Assembly: GCF_005048855.1 (NCBI RefSeq)
Contig: NZ_SUME01000004.1
Location: forward strand, 372,001-436,000
DNA length: 64,000 nucleotides
DNA from: Sphingobacterium olei
GTDB lineage: Bacteria > Bacteroidota > Bacteroidia > Sphingobacteriales > Sphingobacteriaceae
Reading direction: 5' to 3'
Shown: positions 17,519 through 27,597 of the stretch, piece by piece
Position numbering within the stretch: the stretch's first letter is position 1
Layout of the letters: each line of letters starts with the position of its first letter
The notes under the pieces: generated by a model
Database searches by the model: none
Seen by the model: the letters and a program-made list of their open reading frames with translations, nothing else
What the model was told of the DNA's origin: nothing
Made by a program: the position numbers and the translations under genes

Positions 17519-19807
17519 ATGATCGCATTAAAAAAAATTACAAAGATGCTGTTTGCTTCCGGAGGATCATTACTGATGCTAGCTACATGCGGGGTTGATT
17601 CGGATGGGCGTTCGGCAGATTCGCTGACACAGTATGTGGACCCGTATATCGGTACAGGAGGCCACGGTCATGTGTTTGTCGGTGCAAATGTTCCCTATGG
17701 GTCAGTGCAACTTGGCCCCTCTAACATTTCTACAGGCTGGGACTGGGTTTCGGGTTATCACATCTCCGACTCTACTATACTCGGTTTTGCACATCAGCAT
17801 TTGAGTGGTACCGGAATTGGAGACCTCGGCGACATCGTCTTTTTACCATTTACTGGAGAGGTACGGTTTGATCGTGGACAACATGGAGATGAAACAAGTG
17901 GTGCTTATTCGTTGTTTAAACGCGAAACCGAACGGGTACGTCCCGGCTACTATGCCGTACATTTAGATCGCTTTAATGTAAATGTCGAACTTACGGCTAC
18001 CGCTCGGGTAGGATTTCATAAGTACAACTACGTAAATGGTAAAGAACCAAAAGTATTAATCAACTTAGATGCGGGTATTGGATGGGAAGGCGAAAAAGAG
18101 GGATCACTCGTATTGGAAAACGATTCGGTCGTATCGGGCTATAGGTATTCCATGGGCTGGGCCAAAAATCAGAAGATCTATTTTACGGCAACATTTTCGC
18201 AACCGATTGCAAAATTTCAGCTGGCAGATAGCACCTCGTTAAAAGATGGTAACCGTCTCGTTGCTAGCCGCACCTATGGCGAATTGACGTTCGCAGGCAA
18301 GGAGGGCGCACAGGATATTCTGGTAAAGGTGGCTGTTTCACCGGTTAGCATTGAAAATGCAAAGCAGAATATGAAAGAGGAACTTCCAGGATGGGATTTC
18401 GTTGCCACCCAAAATAAAGCTGACCAAGTATGGGATGAAGCGTTGAAGAAAATAAAGATAGAGACGAAAGATAGTGTCGCACGTAAGATTTTTTACACAG
18501 CTTTGTACCACAGCATGGTGGCTCCGTCGTTGTTTAATGATGTGAATGGAGACTATATGGGTGCAGATTTTAAACAGCATCGTCTTGAAAGCGGTAATAA
18601 TTATACAACCTTTTCATTGTGGGATACGTATCGCGCCGCTCATCCCTTGATGAGTATTATTCATACAGAACGTGTGCCTGACATGATTAATAGTATGTTG
18701 CGTATCTATCAAGAGCAAGGGAAATTACCAGTCTGGCATTTGGTAGGAAACGAGACCGATTGCATGGTCGGAAATCCGGGTATTATTGTCGTTGCGGATG
18801 CATATCTCAAAGGTATAACAGGTTTTGATAAGGATTTAGCGTACGAGGCGATGAAGACCTCCGCAATGAAAGACGACAGGGGGCTGAAGTGGTATAAGCA
18901 ATATGGTTATGTTCCATTTGATAAGGAAGAAGTGGAATCTGTTGCCAAAGGTTTAGAATTTGCCATCGCAGATTGGAGTTTGGCACAAGTAGCCAAGCTG
19001 AGAGGTGAGCAGGACGATTACGACTATTTTTTAAAGCGTAGCAATTCTTTTAAATACTATTTTGACAAAAATATACAGTTTCTAAGAGGCGTAGATTCGA
19101 ATGGCAAGTTTAGGCCTGGACCGTTTGATCCTTTTCATTCCGCGCATTTAGCCAACGACTATACGGAAGGAAATGCGTGGCAATATACTTGGTTGGTTCC
19201 GCATAATGTACATGGGTTTATGGAGCTATTCGGTAGCGAAGAAGCTTTTATCCAAAAGTTAGACTCCTTGTTTATTGTAGAAGGCGATCTGGGCGAAGAA
19301 GCATCTCCCGATATCAGCGGTCTGATTGGGCAATATGCGCACGGAAATGAGCCAAGTCACCATGTTATCTATATGTATCCCTATGCCGGTCAACCTTGGA
19401 AAACGGCGGAGCGTGTGCGCGAAACACTATCGACAATGTATACCGATAAACCCGATGGACTATCTGGTAACGAGGACGTGGGACAGATGTCTTCCTGGTA
19501 CGTGCTTTCATCGCTTGGTTTCTATCAAGTGTCTCCAGCAGGAGGTCCTTTTATCTTCGGCAGTCCGCTATTTGACGAGGCAACTATTACACTGCCGGAA
19601 GGAAAAACGCTAAAGCTCGTTGCCAAAAACAACAGTTCAACGAATAAATACATACAAAAAATTACCTTCGACGGGCAGCCATACACGAAATCTTATATCC
19701 AATATGCCGATTTGATGAAAGGAGGCAAACTGGAGTTTGAGATGGGTGGGAAGCCATCGACAACTTACGGTGTGCATCCCGGTGATAGACCGAAATCGAT
19801 CCAGTGA
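17519..19807 (+). CDS. GH92 alpha-mannosidase, lipoprotein
   Basis: A calcium-dependent exo-alpha-mannosidase of family GH92. Family members remove alpha-1,2-, 1,3- or 1,4-linked mannose from N-glycans and mannans. The 762-residue protein starts with a lipoprotein signal (Cys24 in MLATC). The opening VDPYIGTGGHGHVFVGANVP block is the family N-terminal signature, and HGNEPSHH carries Glu611, at the position of the known catalytic acid of the family. The later GNEDVGQMSSW motif is also conserved. It starts a two-gene unit with the GH3 gene 20 bases downstream. The nearby GH18 endoglycosidase suggests that high-mannose N-glycan is the target (inferred); the linkage preference cannot be read from sequence here. 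Confidence 0.93.
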   Translation: MIALKKITKMLFASGGSLLMLATCGVDSDGRSADSLTQYVDPYIGTGGHGHVFVGANVPYGSVQLGPSNISTGWDWVSGYHISDSTILGFAHQHLSGTGIGDLGDIVFLPFTGEVRFDRGQHGDETSGAYSLFKRETERVRPGYYAVHLDRFNVNVELTATARVGFHKYNYVNGKEPKVLINLDAGIGWEGEKEGSLVLENDSVVSGYRYSMGWAKNQKIYFTATFSQPIAKFQLADSTSLKDGNRLVASRTYGELTFAGKEGAQDILVKVAVSPVSIENAKQNMKEELPGWDFVATQNKADQVWDEALKKIKIETKDSVARKIFYTALYHSMVAPSLFNDVNGDYMGADFKQHRLESGNNYTTFSLWDTYRAAHPLMSIIHTERVPDMINSMLRIYQEQGKLPVWHLVGNETDCMVGNPGIIVVADAYLKGITGFDKDLAYEAMKTSAMKDDRGLKWYKQYGYVPFDKEEVESVAKGLEFAIADWSLAQVAKLRGEQDDYDYFLKRSNSFKYYFDKNIQFLRGVDSNGKFRPGPFDPFHSAHLANDYTEGNAWQYTWLVPHNVHGFMELFGSEEAFIQKLDSLFIVEGDLGEEASPDISGLIGQYAHGNEPSHHVIYMYPYAGQPWKTAERVRETLSTMYTDKPDGLSGNEDVGQMSSWYVLSSLGFYQVSPAGGPFIFGSPLFDEATITLPEGKTLKLVAKNNSSTNKYIQKITFDGQPYTKSYIQYADLMKGGKLEFEMGGKPSTTYGVHPGDRPKSIQ

Positions 19808-19827
19808 TAAAGTAGTTAATATAAATA

Positions 19828-22206
19828 ATGATGAAGATAATATATATAGTCGGTTCAATTATAATGTATTTAGGCCTAGCTCGTGTCAATGCACAAACTT
19901 TGCCCTATAAAAACAGCCTCCTTCCAATCGATGAACGCGTAAATGACCTCTTAGGACGCATGACGGTGGACGAAAAAGTTGGACAGCTCTCGAAGATCCT
20001 GGGGTGGGAAATGTATGAAAAGGATGGGAAGAATGTTCGCGTCAGTTCAAAATTAAAAGAAGCTGTCAAACAGCAGCATATAGGAATGTTGTGGGCTACA
20101 CTACGAGCCGATCCATGGACGCAAAAAACCTTAACAAATGGGTTGAGTCCAAAAGAAGCGGCTCGGGCCACCAATGCAATTCAACGATACATGATTGATA
20201 GTACGCGATTGGGTATTCCGCTCTTGCTATCTGAAGAGGCTCCGCACGGGCACATGGCTATTGGTGCCACGGTATTTCCTACAGCAATCGGACAGGCAAG
20301 TACCTGGAATCCCGTCTTGATCCAGCAGATGGCAAGTGTAATAGCACGTGAAACCTACGCCGTTGGAGGCAAAAATGGATATGGCCCAGTTCTAGACCTG
20401 GCGAGAGATCCCCGCTGGTCACGAACAGAAGAATCGTATGGAGAAGATCCATATCTTATTGGTCAAATGGGTCGAGCCATGGTAAGTGGATTTCAAGGAG
20501 AGAAAATAGGAGAACCGGATAAGATTATCGCTACGCTCAAACATTTTGTTGCTTATGGTGTGCCAGAAGGAGGACATAATGGCGGAAGTGTTTCGGTGGG
20601 AGAGCGCACACTTATGCAACATTATTTACCCCCATTTGAGAAAGCTGTAAAAGCTGGTGCGGGTTCAGTCATGACAGCCTATAACTCTATAGACGGCATC
20701 CCTTGCTCGGCAAACCAATGGTTGTTAAATGAAATTTTACGACAACAATGGGGATTTAACGGGTTTGTCGTTTCTGACTTACTTAGTATATCAGGACTAA
20801 CGGGCAACCACGGTACAGCTCGCGATGCTGCCCACGCTGCTGCACAAAGTATGCAAGCTGGATTGGATGTTGATTTGAGTGGTACTGGATATGGGGTAAA
20901 TTTACTGGAAGCAGTGAAGACTGGTCAGGTGGATCTACAAGCATTAGATCGTGCCGTGTCCCGGGTTTTATACCAAAAATTTACCTTGGGGCTATTTGAT
21001 CGCCCTTATGTAGATGAAAAAGCAGTTGACCGTCAAGTGGGCACTACCGCGCATGCAGTGCTTGCTAGACAAGTAGCTCGTGAGTCGATTGTTCTGCTGA
21101 AGAATGAAGAAGGTATGTTGCCTTTGAGCAAATCGTTGAAGCGGATTGCTGTTATAGGCCCTAATGCAGATAATATTTATAATCAATTAGGGGATTATAC
21201 GGCTCCCCAACCTGAGGAAAAGATAAAAACAGTCTTGGATGGGGTTCGTGCCGCCGTATCAAAGTCTACGGTAGTCGATTATGTGAAGGGCTGTGCCATC
21301 CGGGATACGACTTCGACGGATATAGATGCTGCGGTGCATGCAGCCACACGCGCTGACGCAATAATTGTCGTTTTGGGCGGATCCAGTGCGCGTGATTTTA
21401 AAACATCTTATCAGGCAACCGGCGCAGCTACTATCGATGCTAACGCGAAGACAATAAGTGATATGGAAAGCGGGGAAGGGTTTGACCGATCGACACTTGA
21501 TCTCATGGGTAATCAATTGCAATTGCTTCAAGCATTGAAAGCTACAGGAAAACCGATTGTATTGGTTACTATAAAGGGGCGTCCATTGAATTTAAATTGG
21601 GCGGATCAACATATTCCAGCGATTATTGATGCCTGGTATCCCGGGCAAGAAGGTGGTTTGGCAATAGCTGATGTATTATTTGGTGACTATAATCCTGCCG
21701 GACGACTGCCGATCTCCGTAGCGCGGTCAGTAGGGCAGCTACCTGTACATTATAATCATGACAAGCCGAAGCATCACAATTATGTAGAATCGGAAGCTAC
21801 CCCCCTTTATGCTTTTGGATATGGATTGAGTTATACTGATTTCACATACAGTGATCTACAAATCAAGGTAGAGGAGAGGGATAAAGACTTTAAGTGTTCG
21901 ATCGCGTTTCAGGTTAAGAATGTCGGCAATCGGGATGGCGATGAGGTTTCGCAACTGTATATTGTCGATGAGGTAAGTAGTGTCGTGACACCGGTAAAAC
22001 AGTTAAAGCGTTTCGAGCGAAAATTCATTAGAAGTGGCGATACAGAAACTTTCGTTTTTGATTTAACGAAAGAGGATTTAAGATTATGGGGCATCGATAA
22101 AAAATGGAAAGTAGAGAAAGGGAAGTTTAAGCTACTGGTTGGATCTTCTTCTGATGATATCCGACTGTCATCCGAATTTTCCTTAGAGAAAGATTACACC
22201 TTGTAG
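19828..22206 (+). CDS. GH3 beta-glucosidase/xylosidase-type enzyme
   Basis: A 792-residue secreted enzyme with a signal peptide ending near VNAQ. It has the GH3 N-terminal barrel (KHFVAYG motif near residue 235) with nucleophile Asp317 in VVSDLLS, the GH3 C-terminal alpha/beta domain, and a C-terminal fibronectin-like domain (from about residue 680). It lacks the KH-x-PGHG signature of NagZ-type GH3 N-acetylglucosaminidases, so it resembles BglX-type beta-glucosidases or xylosidases. It is co-transcribed with GH92, 20 bases downstream. A beta-glucosidase is not an expected N-glycan enzyme, so its true substrate is uncertain. Confidence 0.9.
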   Translation: MMKIIYIVGSIIMYLGLARVNAQTLPYKNSLLPIDERVNDLLGRMTVDEKVGQLSKILGWEMYEKDGKNVRVSSKLKEAVKQQHIGMLWATLRADPWTQKTLTNGLSPKEAARATNAIQRYMIDSTRLGIPLLLSEEAPHGHMAIGATVFPTAIGQASTWNPVLIQQMASVIARETYAVGGKNGYGPVLDLARDPRWSRTEESYGEDPYLIGQMGRAMVSGFQGEKIGEPDKIIATLKHFVAYGVPEGGHNGGSVSVGERTLMQHYLPPFEKAVKAGAGSVMTAYNSIDGIPCSANQWLLNEILRQQWGFNGFVVSDLLSISGLTGNHGTARDAAHAAAQSMQAGLDVDLSGTGYGVNLLEAVKTGQVDLQALDRAVSRVLYQKFTLGLFDRPYVDEKAVDRQVGTTAHAVLARQVARESIVLLKNEEGMLPLSKSLKRIAVIGPNADNIYNQLGDYTAPQPEEKIKTVLDGVRAAVSKSTVVDYVKGCAIRDTTSTDIDAAVHAATRADAIIVVLGGSSARDFKTSYQATGAATIDANAKTISDMESGEGFDRSTLDLMGNQLQLLQALKATGKPIVLVTIKGRPLNLNWADQHIPAIIDAWYPGQEGGLAIADVLFGDYNPAGRLPISVARSVGQLPVHYNHDKPKHHNYVESEATPLYAFGYGLSYTDFTYSDLQIKVEERDKDFKCSIAFQVKNVGNRDGDEVSQLYIVDEVSSVVTPVKQLKRFERKFIRSGDTETFVFDLTKEDLRLWGIDKKWKVEKGKFKLLVGSSSDDIRLSSEFSLEKDYTL

Positions 22207-22343
22207 ATGCATGTTATTCATTTACCTGTATAACGACAGTTTTGTTAACTGGGTGTAATCTGCTGATTGCGTAAAAATATTCAATCGGATATCCTCCAAT
22301 GAAACTTAGCAAAAAATCTATACCAAAAAGAATTTAATATATT

Positions 22344-22351
22344 TACTTTTG
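22344..22351 (+). promoter_or_regulatory. Candidate -7 box upstream of the ECF sigma gene
   Basis: TACTTTTG fits TAnnTTTG at 22344-22351; a second match, TACCTTTG, lies at 22418-22425, nearer the start codon. Neither has a clear TTG at the right distance upstream, so I cannot choose between them. Confidence 0.3.
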
Positions 22352-22450
22352 TCCTTAGCCATTTCTGGAAAGCGATTGATTATAATACCTAGCAGGAAAC
22401 ATGGGCGAAATCTGTAATACCTTTGATTGTAAACTTTTAATCTCTAGTGG

Positions 22451-23020
22451 ATGACGGAAGACGACATTATAAAGAGACTCAAAGCAGGAGATAGCGGTGC
22501 GTATAAAAAGTTATATGATTTGCATTATAAAACGTTATGTACATATGCGAGCAAAATAACCCAGAACTCCGCTAACGCCGAAATGATCGTAAACGATGTG
22601 ATCTTCTCTTTGTGGAAAAATAGGTCGGGTTTGGATATTCATAATTTACGGCATTATCTCTTAAGAGCGGTAAGGAATCGTTGTATCAATTATACGATGC
22701 AAGAAAAGAGAAATCGGAATTTTCAGATGGAACTACCCGAAGAAGACCATGTTTTTCAGAAACAATACGAAATATTTAACACCCCCAATCCGATAGAAAA
22801 ACTGCTACTTAAAGAGCTAGATATCAAAATTCAAAAAAGTCTAGACAGTATGCCCGATCAGACCAGGACGATTTTTAAGCTGAGTCGGTTCTCTGATCTG
22901 AAATATCATGAAATTGCCGATACGCTCAATATTTCTATTGATGTCGTTAAATATCACATCAAACAAGCTCTCCTTAAACTACGTTTAGACCTAAAAGATT
23001 ATTTTTTCGAAAAAAGATAA
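22451..23020 (+). CDS. ECF-type RNA polymerase sigma factor
   Basis: A 189-residue sigma-70 family extracytoplasmic-function factor. Region 2 is at about residues 10-75 (GAYKKLYDLHYKTL...) and region 4 at about 125-180 (LKYHEIADTLNISIDVVKYHIKQAL, a helix-turn-helix). It is followed 73 bases later by a FecR anti-sigma factor and then by a SusC with an STN signalling domain. That is the standard trans-envelope switch in which ligand on the transporter releases the sigma factor to transcribe the transporter operon. Confidence 0.93.
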   Translation: MTEDDIIKRLKAGDSGAYKKLYDLHYKTLCTYASKITQNSANAEMIVNDVIFSLWKNRSGLDIHNLRHYLLRAVRNRCINYTMQEKRNRNFQMELPEEDHVFQKQYEIFNTPNPIEKLLLKELDIKIQKSLDSMPDQTRTIFKLSRFSDLKYHEIADTLNISIDVVKYHIKQALLKLRLDLKDYFFEKR

Positions 23021-23093
23021 ATTTAATTTACCCGATTCTCTTTTAGACTTGTCTTACACTTGATAGCCATACTATATATGGTTTAAAATACCA

Positions 23094-24080
23094 ATGGAAG
23101 ATAAATCGAAAGAATACTGGTTAGAAATTATTTATGACTCGCTCTCTGGGAATATAACGGATGAGACCCAAAAAGAGCTAGACACGTGGATGTTATCTTC
23201 TGCGAAGAATCAAGCATTTTATAATGAAATTGTAGAGCTTTATACGCTGATGGATTTCTCTTCACCGAATGAAGTCTTCAACGCCAACGCAGCATACCAG
23301 CAATTCCTTTCTCGAAAACACAAAACCGTATATTCTTTTCGACAAAAAGTATTACCGTATATAAGTGTAGCGGCGGGTCTATTGATTGCCTTTACCCTGG
23401 GTAATTATTGGACGAAAGATCAGCAGCTACCTACTGGGCATCTCGTTTCAACCATCACTGTAGAGAAAGGATCAAAAACAAAGACTGTTCTACAGGACGG
23501 GTCTGTTGTATGGCTCAATTCGGATACCGAACTGGAAGTGGCTTCCGATTTTGGTATTTCCGAAAGACGGATCAAGATTACGGGCGAAGCTTTTTTTGAG
23601 GTAACACACGATGATGAAGCTCCGTTCATTGTTGAAACAAGTGGCCTTGATGTTCAAGTACACGGTACATCCTTCAATGTGTCCTGCTATCCAGAACAAC
23701 ACGATATTCGGGTGACGCTAGTGGAGGGGTCTGTAGAATTGAGTTCTAAAAATGGTAAAACATTCCGGATGCAGCCCTCTCAAACGGTGATTTACGATGC
23801 AAAAGAGAAATCCTACACCCTTATTAAAGGTATCCCCGATTATGAATTGGCCTGGAGGGAATCTAAATTTATCTTTAAGAATAAAAAATTCAGTGAACTA
23901 ACCGTCGAGTTAGAAAGAATATTCGACGTGCAGATTCAAGTCAATGATAAAGCGCTGTTGAATCGAAAACTCACCGGCGATTTTATAAATAATGAAGGAA
24001 TAGCCGAAATTCTAGAGGTAATGTCTTCGCTCGGTAAATTCTCTTATAAAATTAATGGTCGTCAAATCGAAATTTTCTAA
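23094..24080 (+). CDS. FecR-family anti-sigma factor
   Basis: A 328-residue inner-membrane anti-sigma factor, partner of the preceding ECF sigma. The N-terminal cytoplasmic part (about 1-80) would bind the sigma factor; one membrane segment spans about 87-105 (ISVAAGLLIAFTLG). The periplasmic FecR domain covers about 115-215 (TVLQDGSVVWLNSDTEL) and a DUF4974 domain covers about 255-325 (FKNKKFSELTVELERIF), which is expected to contact the STN domain of the SusC. All parts are intact. Confidence 0.93.
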   Translation: MEDKSKEYWLEIIYDSLSGNITDETQKELDTWMLSSAKNQAFYNEIVELYTLMDFSSPNEVFNANAAYQQFLSRKHKTVYSFRQKVLPYISVAAGLLIAFTLGNYWTKDQQLPTGHLVSTITVEKGSKTKTVLQDGSVVWLNSDTELEVASDFGISERRIKITGEAFFEVTHDDEAPFIVETSGLDVQVHGTSFNVSCYPEQHDIRVTLVEGSVELSSKNGKTFRMQPSQTVIYDAKEKSYTLIKGIPDYELAWRESKFIFKNKKFSELTVELERIFDVQIQVNDKALLNRKLTGDFINNEGIAEILEVMSSLGKFSYKINGRQIEIF

Positions 24081-24149
24081 CCACTAAAAAAAGAACCAGA
24101 TTGTAAAACTTAAAAAAAATAATTATGAAATAGAAGAACTAAAAAAAGG

Positions 24150-24181
24150 GAATCGGAAGATATTGCAGCACCCTCCGATTC
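24150..24181 (+). promoter_or_regulatory. Leader hairpin upstream of the STN-SusC gene
   Basis: The 8-base arms gaatcgga (24150-24157) and tccgattc (24174-24181) form a hairpin with a 16-base loop, 45 bases before the SusC start. No T run follows, so it is not an intrinsic terminator; it may stabilise the mRNA or act post-transcriptionally. Confidence 0.4.
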
Positions 24182-24226
24182 TAATTGGAGTATAAACTTA
24201 ATAGTACTAACCTCAATTAATAACAA

Positions 24227-27200
24227 ATGTATAAAAAAATACACTGGGGTAGACGGTTATGCCTAATAAATCGTCACCGTAGCCTAATCAAAATTATGAA
24301 AATCGCCTTATTGTTAATGTTCGTTGGCATCTTTGGGGTGTCAGGCGCTGTTTTTTCACAAGACGCAAGCGTATCATTAGATATTAAAAACCAACCGCTA
24401 TCTACACTAATCGCGGCCATCAAGAAGCAAACAAGTTATTCCTTTCTTTTTGATGCAGACGAAGTGAATGTCGATCAGAAGGTAAGCTTATCATCTAAGG
24501 GTATCAAAGTCAAGGATGCTTTGCAACAGGTATTGAAGCCACATGGTTTGGAATCGCGTATGAGCGGCAACCATATCCTAATTGTGAAAGCAACGGTTCC
24601 AGCTAATCGGAGCCAACAGAAGGAGCTTTCCGGTATTATTAAAAGTGCGACAGGGGACATTATCTCTGGCGCGACGGTTAGCGTAAAAGGAACATTATTG
24701 AGTGTGCAGACGAACAATAACGGTCTGTTTAAACTCGCACTTCCTGAGAGATCAGTCACCTTAGTGGTATCGTATCTGGGGATGCAGCCCACCGAGGTAT
24801 CTGTCGGGGCAGATCAGCGTTTTGTGGAAATTACCCTGCAAGATGGGGTTTCAGAAATAGAAGATGTAGTCGTTACTGCGTTGGGAATCCGTAGACAAAA
24901 CCGATCGCTAACCTATAACGTACAACAGTTGGAGGCAGAAGAAGTCATCAGAATTCCTGATCCGAATTTTATAAACAATTTAAATGGACGGGTCGCGGGT
25001 GTAACTATCAATTCTTCTTCTTCAGGCGTAGGAGGGTCATCGAGAGTAGTTATGCGGGGAGTAAAGTCAATATCCGGAAACAATAATGCATTGTATGTGA
25101 TCGATGGGATTCCCATGCCAAGTCTCTCTAGCGATCAACCCGAAGATATCTTTTCGGGTGCAGGGCAAACGGGAGACGGTATCTCTAACTTTAATGCTGA
25201 AGATATTGAAAGCATATCCGTTTTGAGCGGTCCCGCTGCGGCAGCACTGTACGGTAGCGCAGCAGCTAATGGTGCAGTATTAGTGACAACCAAAGGTGGA
25301 AAGAAAGATCAAACGTCTCTGACCGTATCCAATCAGACGACGTTCTCCAGACCGTTCATTCTTCCAGAGCTTCAAAATAGTTACGGACCTACTGAACCCG
25401 GCAGCTACTACAGCTGGGGCGAAAAACTGAATCAACCCTCCAATTACAAAGCAGGAGATTTCTTCAATACGGGTGTAAATCTGACCAATGCAATCAGTCT
25501 TTCGACCGGCAATGCGAGAAGTCAAACTTACCTATCTGCTGGCACGGTAAATGCAAATGGCATTATCCACAATAACGATTATAAACGGTACAACTTCTCT
25601 GTACGTAATACCACTAATTTCTTGGACGAGAAGTTGATATTGGATGTTGGGTTTATGCACGCTAATGTGAATGAACAGAACATGACTGCACAGGGATTAT
25701 ATTTCAATCCATTGGTGCCTATCTATTTATTTCCGGCGGGTGATGATTTTAACAAGGTAGAACTCTTTGAACGTTATGATCCTTCCCGTAATTTCAAGAC
25801 CCAATTTTGGCCGTACGGCGATCAGGGCTTGTCCATGCAAAACCCCTATTGGATTACACAGCGTGCGCTATTTCCCAACAACAAACAGCGTTATATGAGC
25901 AATGCCTCCTTGAAATATATATTGAGTGACTGGATCAACGTATCAGGGCGATTGAAATTAGATCGAAGTAACGATAAATTTGAAAAGCGATTTAACGCAT
26001 CTACAAATATGTTATTCGCTTCAGAAAATGGTTTTTATTCCTTAAATGAAGCACAGACGCAACAAGTGTATGGCGAGTTAATGACGAATATCAACAAATC
26101 GTTTTTAGACGATCAGATAAGTTTGACGGCTGTCGTTGGGGCAAATGTAGAAGACTTGAGCTACGATCAAAACATGTACGGTGGAAAATTACACGGCGTA
26201 CCTAATTTGTTCACCTATTCTAATGTGAACAACGCTACCGCAGAGTCTTCTCAAACGGGGTATCGCCGTAATAAACAAGCTGTTTTTGCAAGTACGCAGT
26301 TTGGTTATAAAGATAGGCTTTTTTTAGATCTAACCGGAAGAAATGATTGGGCATCGACATTGGCATTATCGAATGTAAAGTCCTTTTTCTATCCGTCCGT
26401 TGGTGTTTCGGCCGTTGTTTCCGATATGTTGAACATGAATGCAGACTATCTTTCTTATCTAAAGGTGCGAGCCTCTTATTCCGAAGTCGGCAATGAACCA
26501 AATCCTTTTTTAACGATTCCAACCTATTCGTTGGCCAATGGCTACCCACAAACACAGACCCGTATGCCAAATCCGGATTTGAAACCCGAACGTACGCGTT
26601 CCTGGGAAGGCGGTTTAAATGCAACACTATTTAAGAGTAAATTGAGTATTGATGCAACGGTATACCAATCCAGTACCTTCAATCAGTTCTTCGAACCGAC
26701 CCTCTCTTCTTCATCTGGTTTTACGAGTGTTATTGTTAATGCAGGCCGGATAGATAACAAAGGTGTCGAAGTGGTGGCAAAATACAATGAACAGATCGGT
26801 GCGTTTAATTGGAACACCTACCTGACGTATTCATTGAATAGGAACAAAATCATTAAATTGCTTGACAACTGGACTAATCCAGTAACAGGAGATCAAATTT
26901 CTTTGACCGAGTTAGATATGACCGGAACGGGAAGTTACAAAATGGTGCTCAAAGAAGGCGGACAAATGGGCGACATCTACGTCAATAGTCTGCGTGTCGA
27001 TGAACACGGTGCCATTTACGTGCATCCAACAGATCAAGTTGTTGTCGCTGAAACAAATGAATATGTATATGCAGGGAATAACAATCCGCGGTATAATCTA
27101 GGTTGGGGTAACAATTTTTCCTATCGCGGAATCCATTTTGGTTTCCTTTTCAATGCACGTGTCGGAGGTGTTGTCGTTTCTAATACACAGGCTGTCTTAG

Positions 27201-27586
27201 ACGCTTTTGGTGCCTCTAAAGGATCTAGTGACGCACGTGATGCTGGTGGTGTTTTAGTCAATGGACGTCCAATTCCGACCAAACCCTATTATGATGTAGT
27301 TGGTGGTGGATCATCTGGCGGTATAGGTTCCATGTATACTTATAGCGCTACCAATGTGCGGTTGGGAGAAGTGAGTTTCGGTTATGACTTACCGATGGCA
27401 AAATGGGTAAAGGGCATAAAAGGTGCAAATGTCTCATTCATTGGAAAAAACTTACTTTTCTTGTATAACAAAGCACCATATGATCCCGAATTGACGGCGA
27501 GTACAGGAACGTATTTCCAAGGAATCGATTATTTTATGTCGCCAAGCCTACGTAGTCTGGGCTTTTCACTACGTGTTCAATTATAA
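24227..27586 (+). CDS. SusC-like TonB-dependent transporter with STN signalling domain
   Basis: An outer-membrane oligosaccharide transporter that also signals to the FecR/ECF pair encoded upstream. The 1119 residues include an N-terminal STN domain (about 46-100, LDIKNQPLSTLIAAIKKQT), a carboxypeptidase-regulatory-like domain (about 135-215), a TonB-box region (EDVVVTALG), a plug domain (about 225-350) and a barrel ending in LRVQL. I keep the ATG at 24227, which gives the long basic leader usual in this class; the ATG at 24296 (MKIALLLM) is an alternative. The SusD gene follows after 11 bases. Confidence 0.93.
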   Translation: MYKKIHWGRRLCLINRHRSLIKIMKIALLLMFVGIFGVSGAVFSQDASVSLDIKNQPLSTLIAAIKKQTSYSFLFDADEVNVDQKVSLSSKGIKVKDALQQVLKPHGLESRMSGNHILIVKATVPANRSQQKELSGIIKSATGDIISGATVSVKGTLLSVQTNNNGLFKLALPERSVTLVVSYLGMQPTEVSVGADQRFVEITLQDGVSEIEDVVVTALGIRRQNRSLTYNVQQLEAEEVIRIPDPNFINNLNGRVAGVTINSSSSGVGGSSRVVMRGVKSISGNNNALYVIDGIPMPSLSSDQPEDIFSGAGQTGDGISNFNAEDIESISVLSGPAAAALYGSAAANGAVLVTTKGGKKDQTSLTVSNQTTFSRPFILPELQNSYGPTEPGSYYSWGEKLNQPSNYKAGDFFNTGVNLTNAISLSTGNARSQTYLSAGTVNANGIIHNNDYKRYNFSVRNTTNFLDEKLILDVGFMHANVNEQNMTAQGLYFNPLVPIYLFPAGDDFNKVELFERYDPSRNFKTQFWPYGDQGLSMQNPYWITQRALFPNNKQRYMSNASLKYILSDWINVSGRLKLDRSNDKFEKRFNASTNMLFASENGFYSLNEAQTQQVYGELMTNINKSFLDDQISLTAVVGANVEDLSYDQNMYGGKLHGVPNLFTYSNVNNATAESSQTGYRRNKQAVFASTQFGYKDRLFLDLTGRNDWASTLALSNVKSFFYPSVGVSAVVSDMLNMNADYLSYLKVRASYSEVGNEPNPFLTIPTYSLANGYPQTQTRMPNPDLKPERTRSWEGGLNATLFKSKLSIDATVYQSSTFNQFFEPTLSSSSGFTSVIVNAGRIDNKGVEVVAKYNEQIGAFNWNTYLTYSLNRNKIIKLLDNWTNPVTGDQISLTELDMTGTGSYKMVLKEGGQMGDIYVNSLRVDEHGAIYVHPTDQVVVAETNEYVYAGNNNPRYNLGWGNNFSYRGIHFGFLFNARVGGVVVSNTQAVLDAFGASKGSSDARDAGGVLVNGRPIPTKPYYDVVGGGSSGGIGSMYTYSATNVRLGEVSFGYDLPMAKWVKGIKGANVSFIGKNLLFLYNKAPYDPELTASTGTYFQGIDYFMSPSLRSLGFSLRVQL

Positions 27587-27597
27587 GACTAAAAGAA

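Noticed and set aside
26235..26627. 130-codon minus-strand frame inside the STN-SusC gene
   Set aside because: A shadow of the barrel-coding sequence, with no start context or family features.
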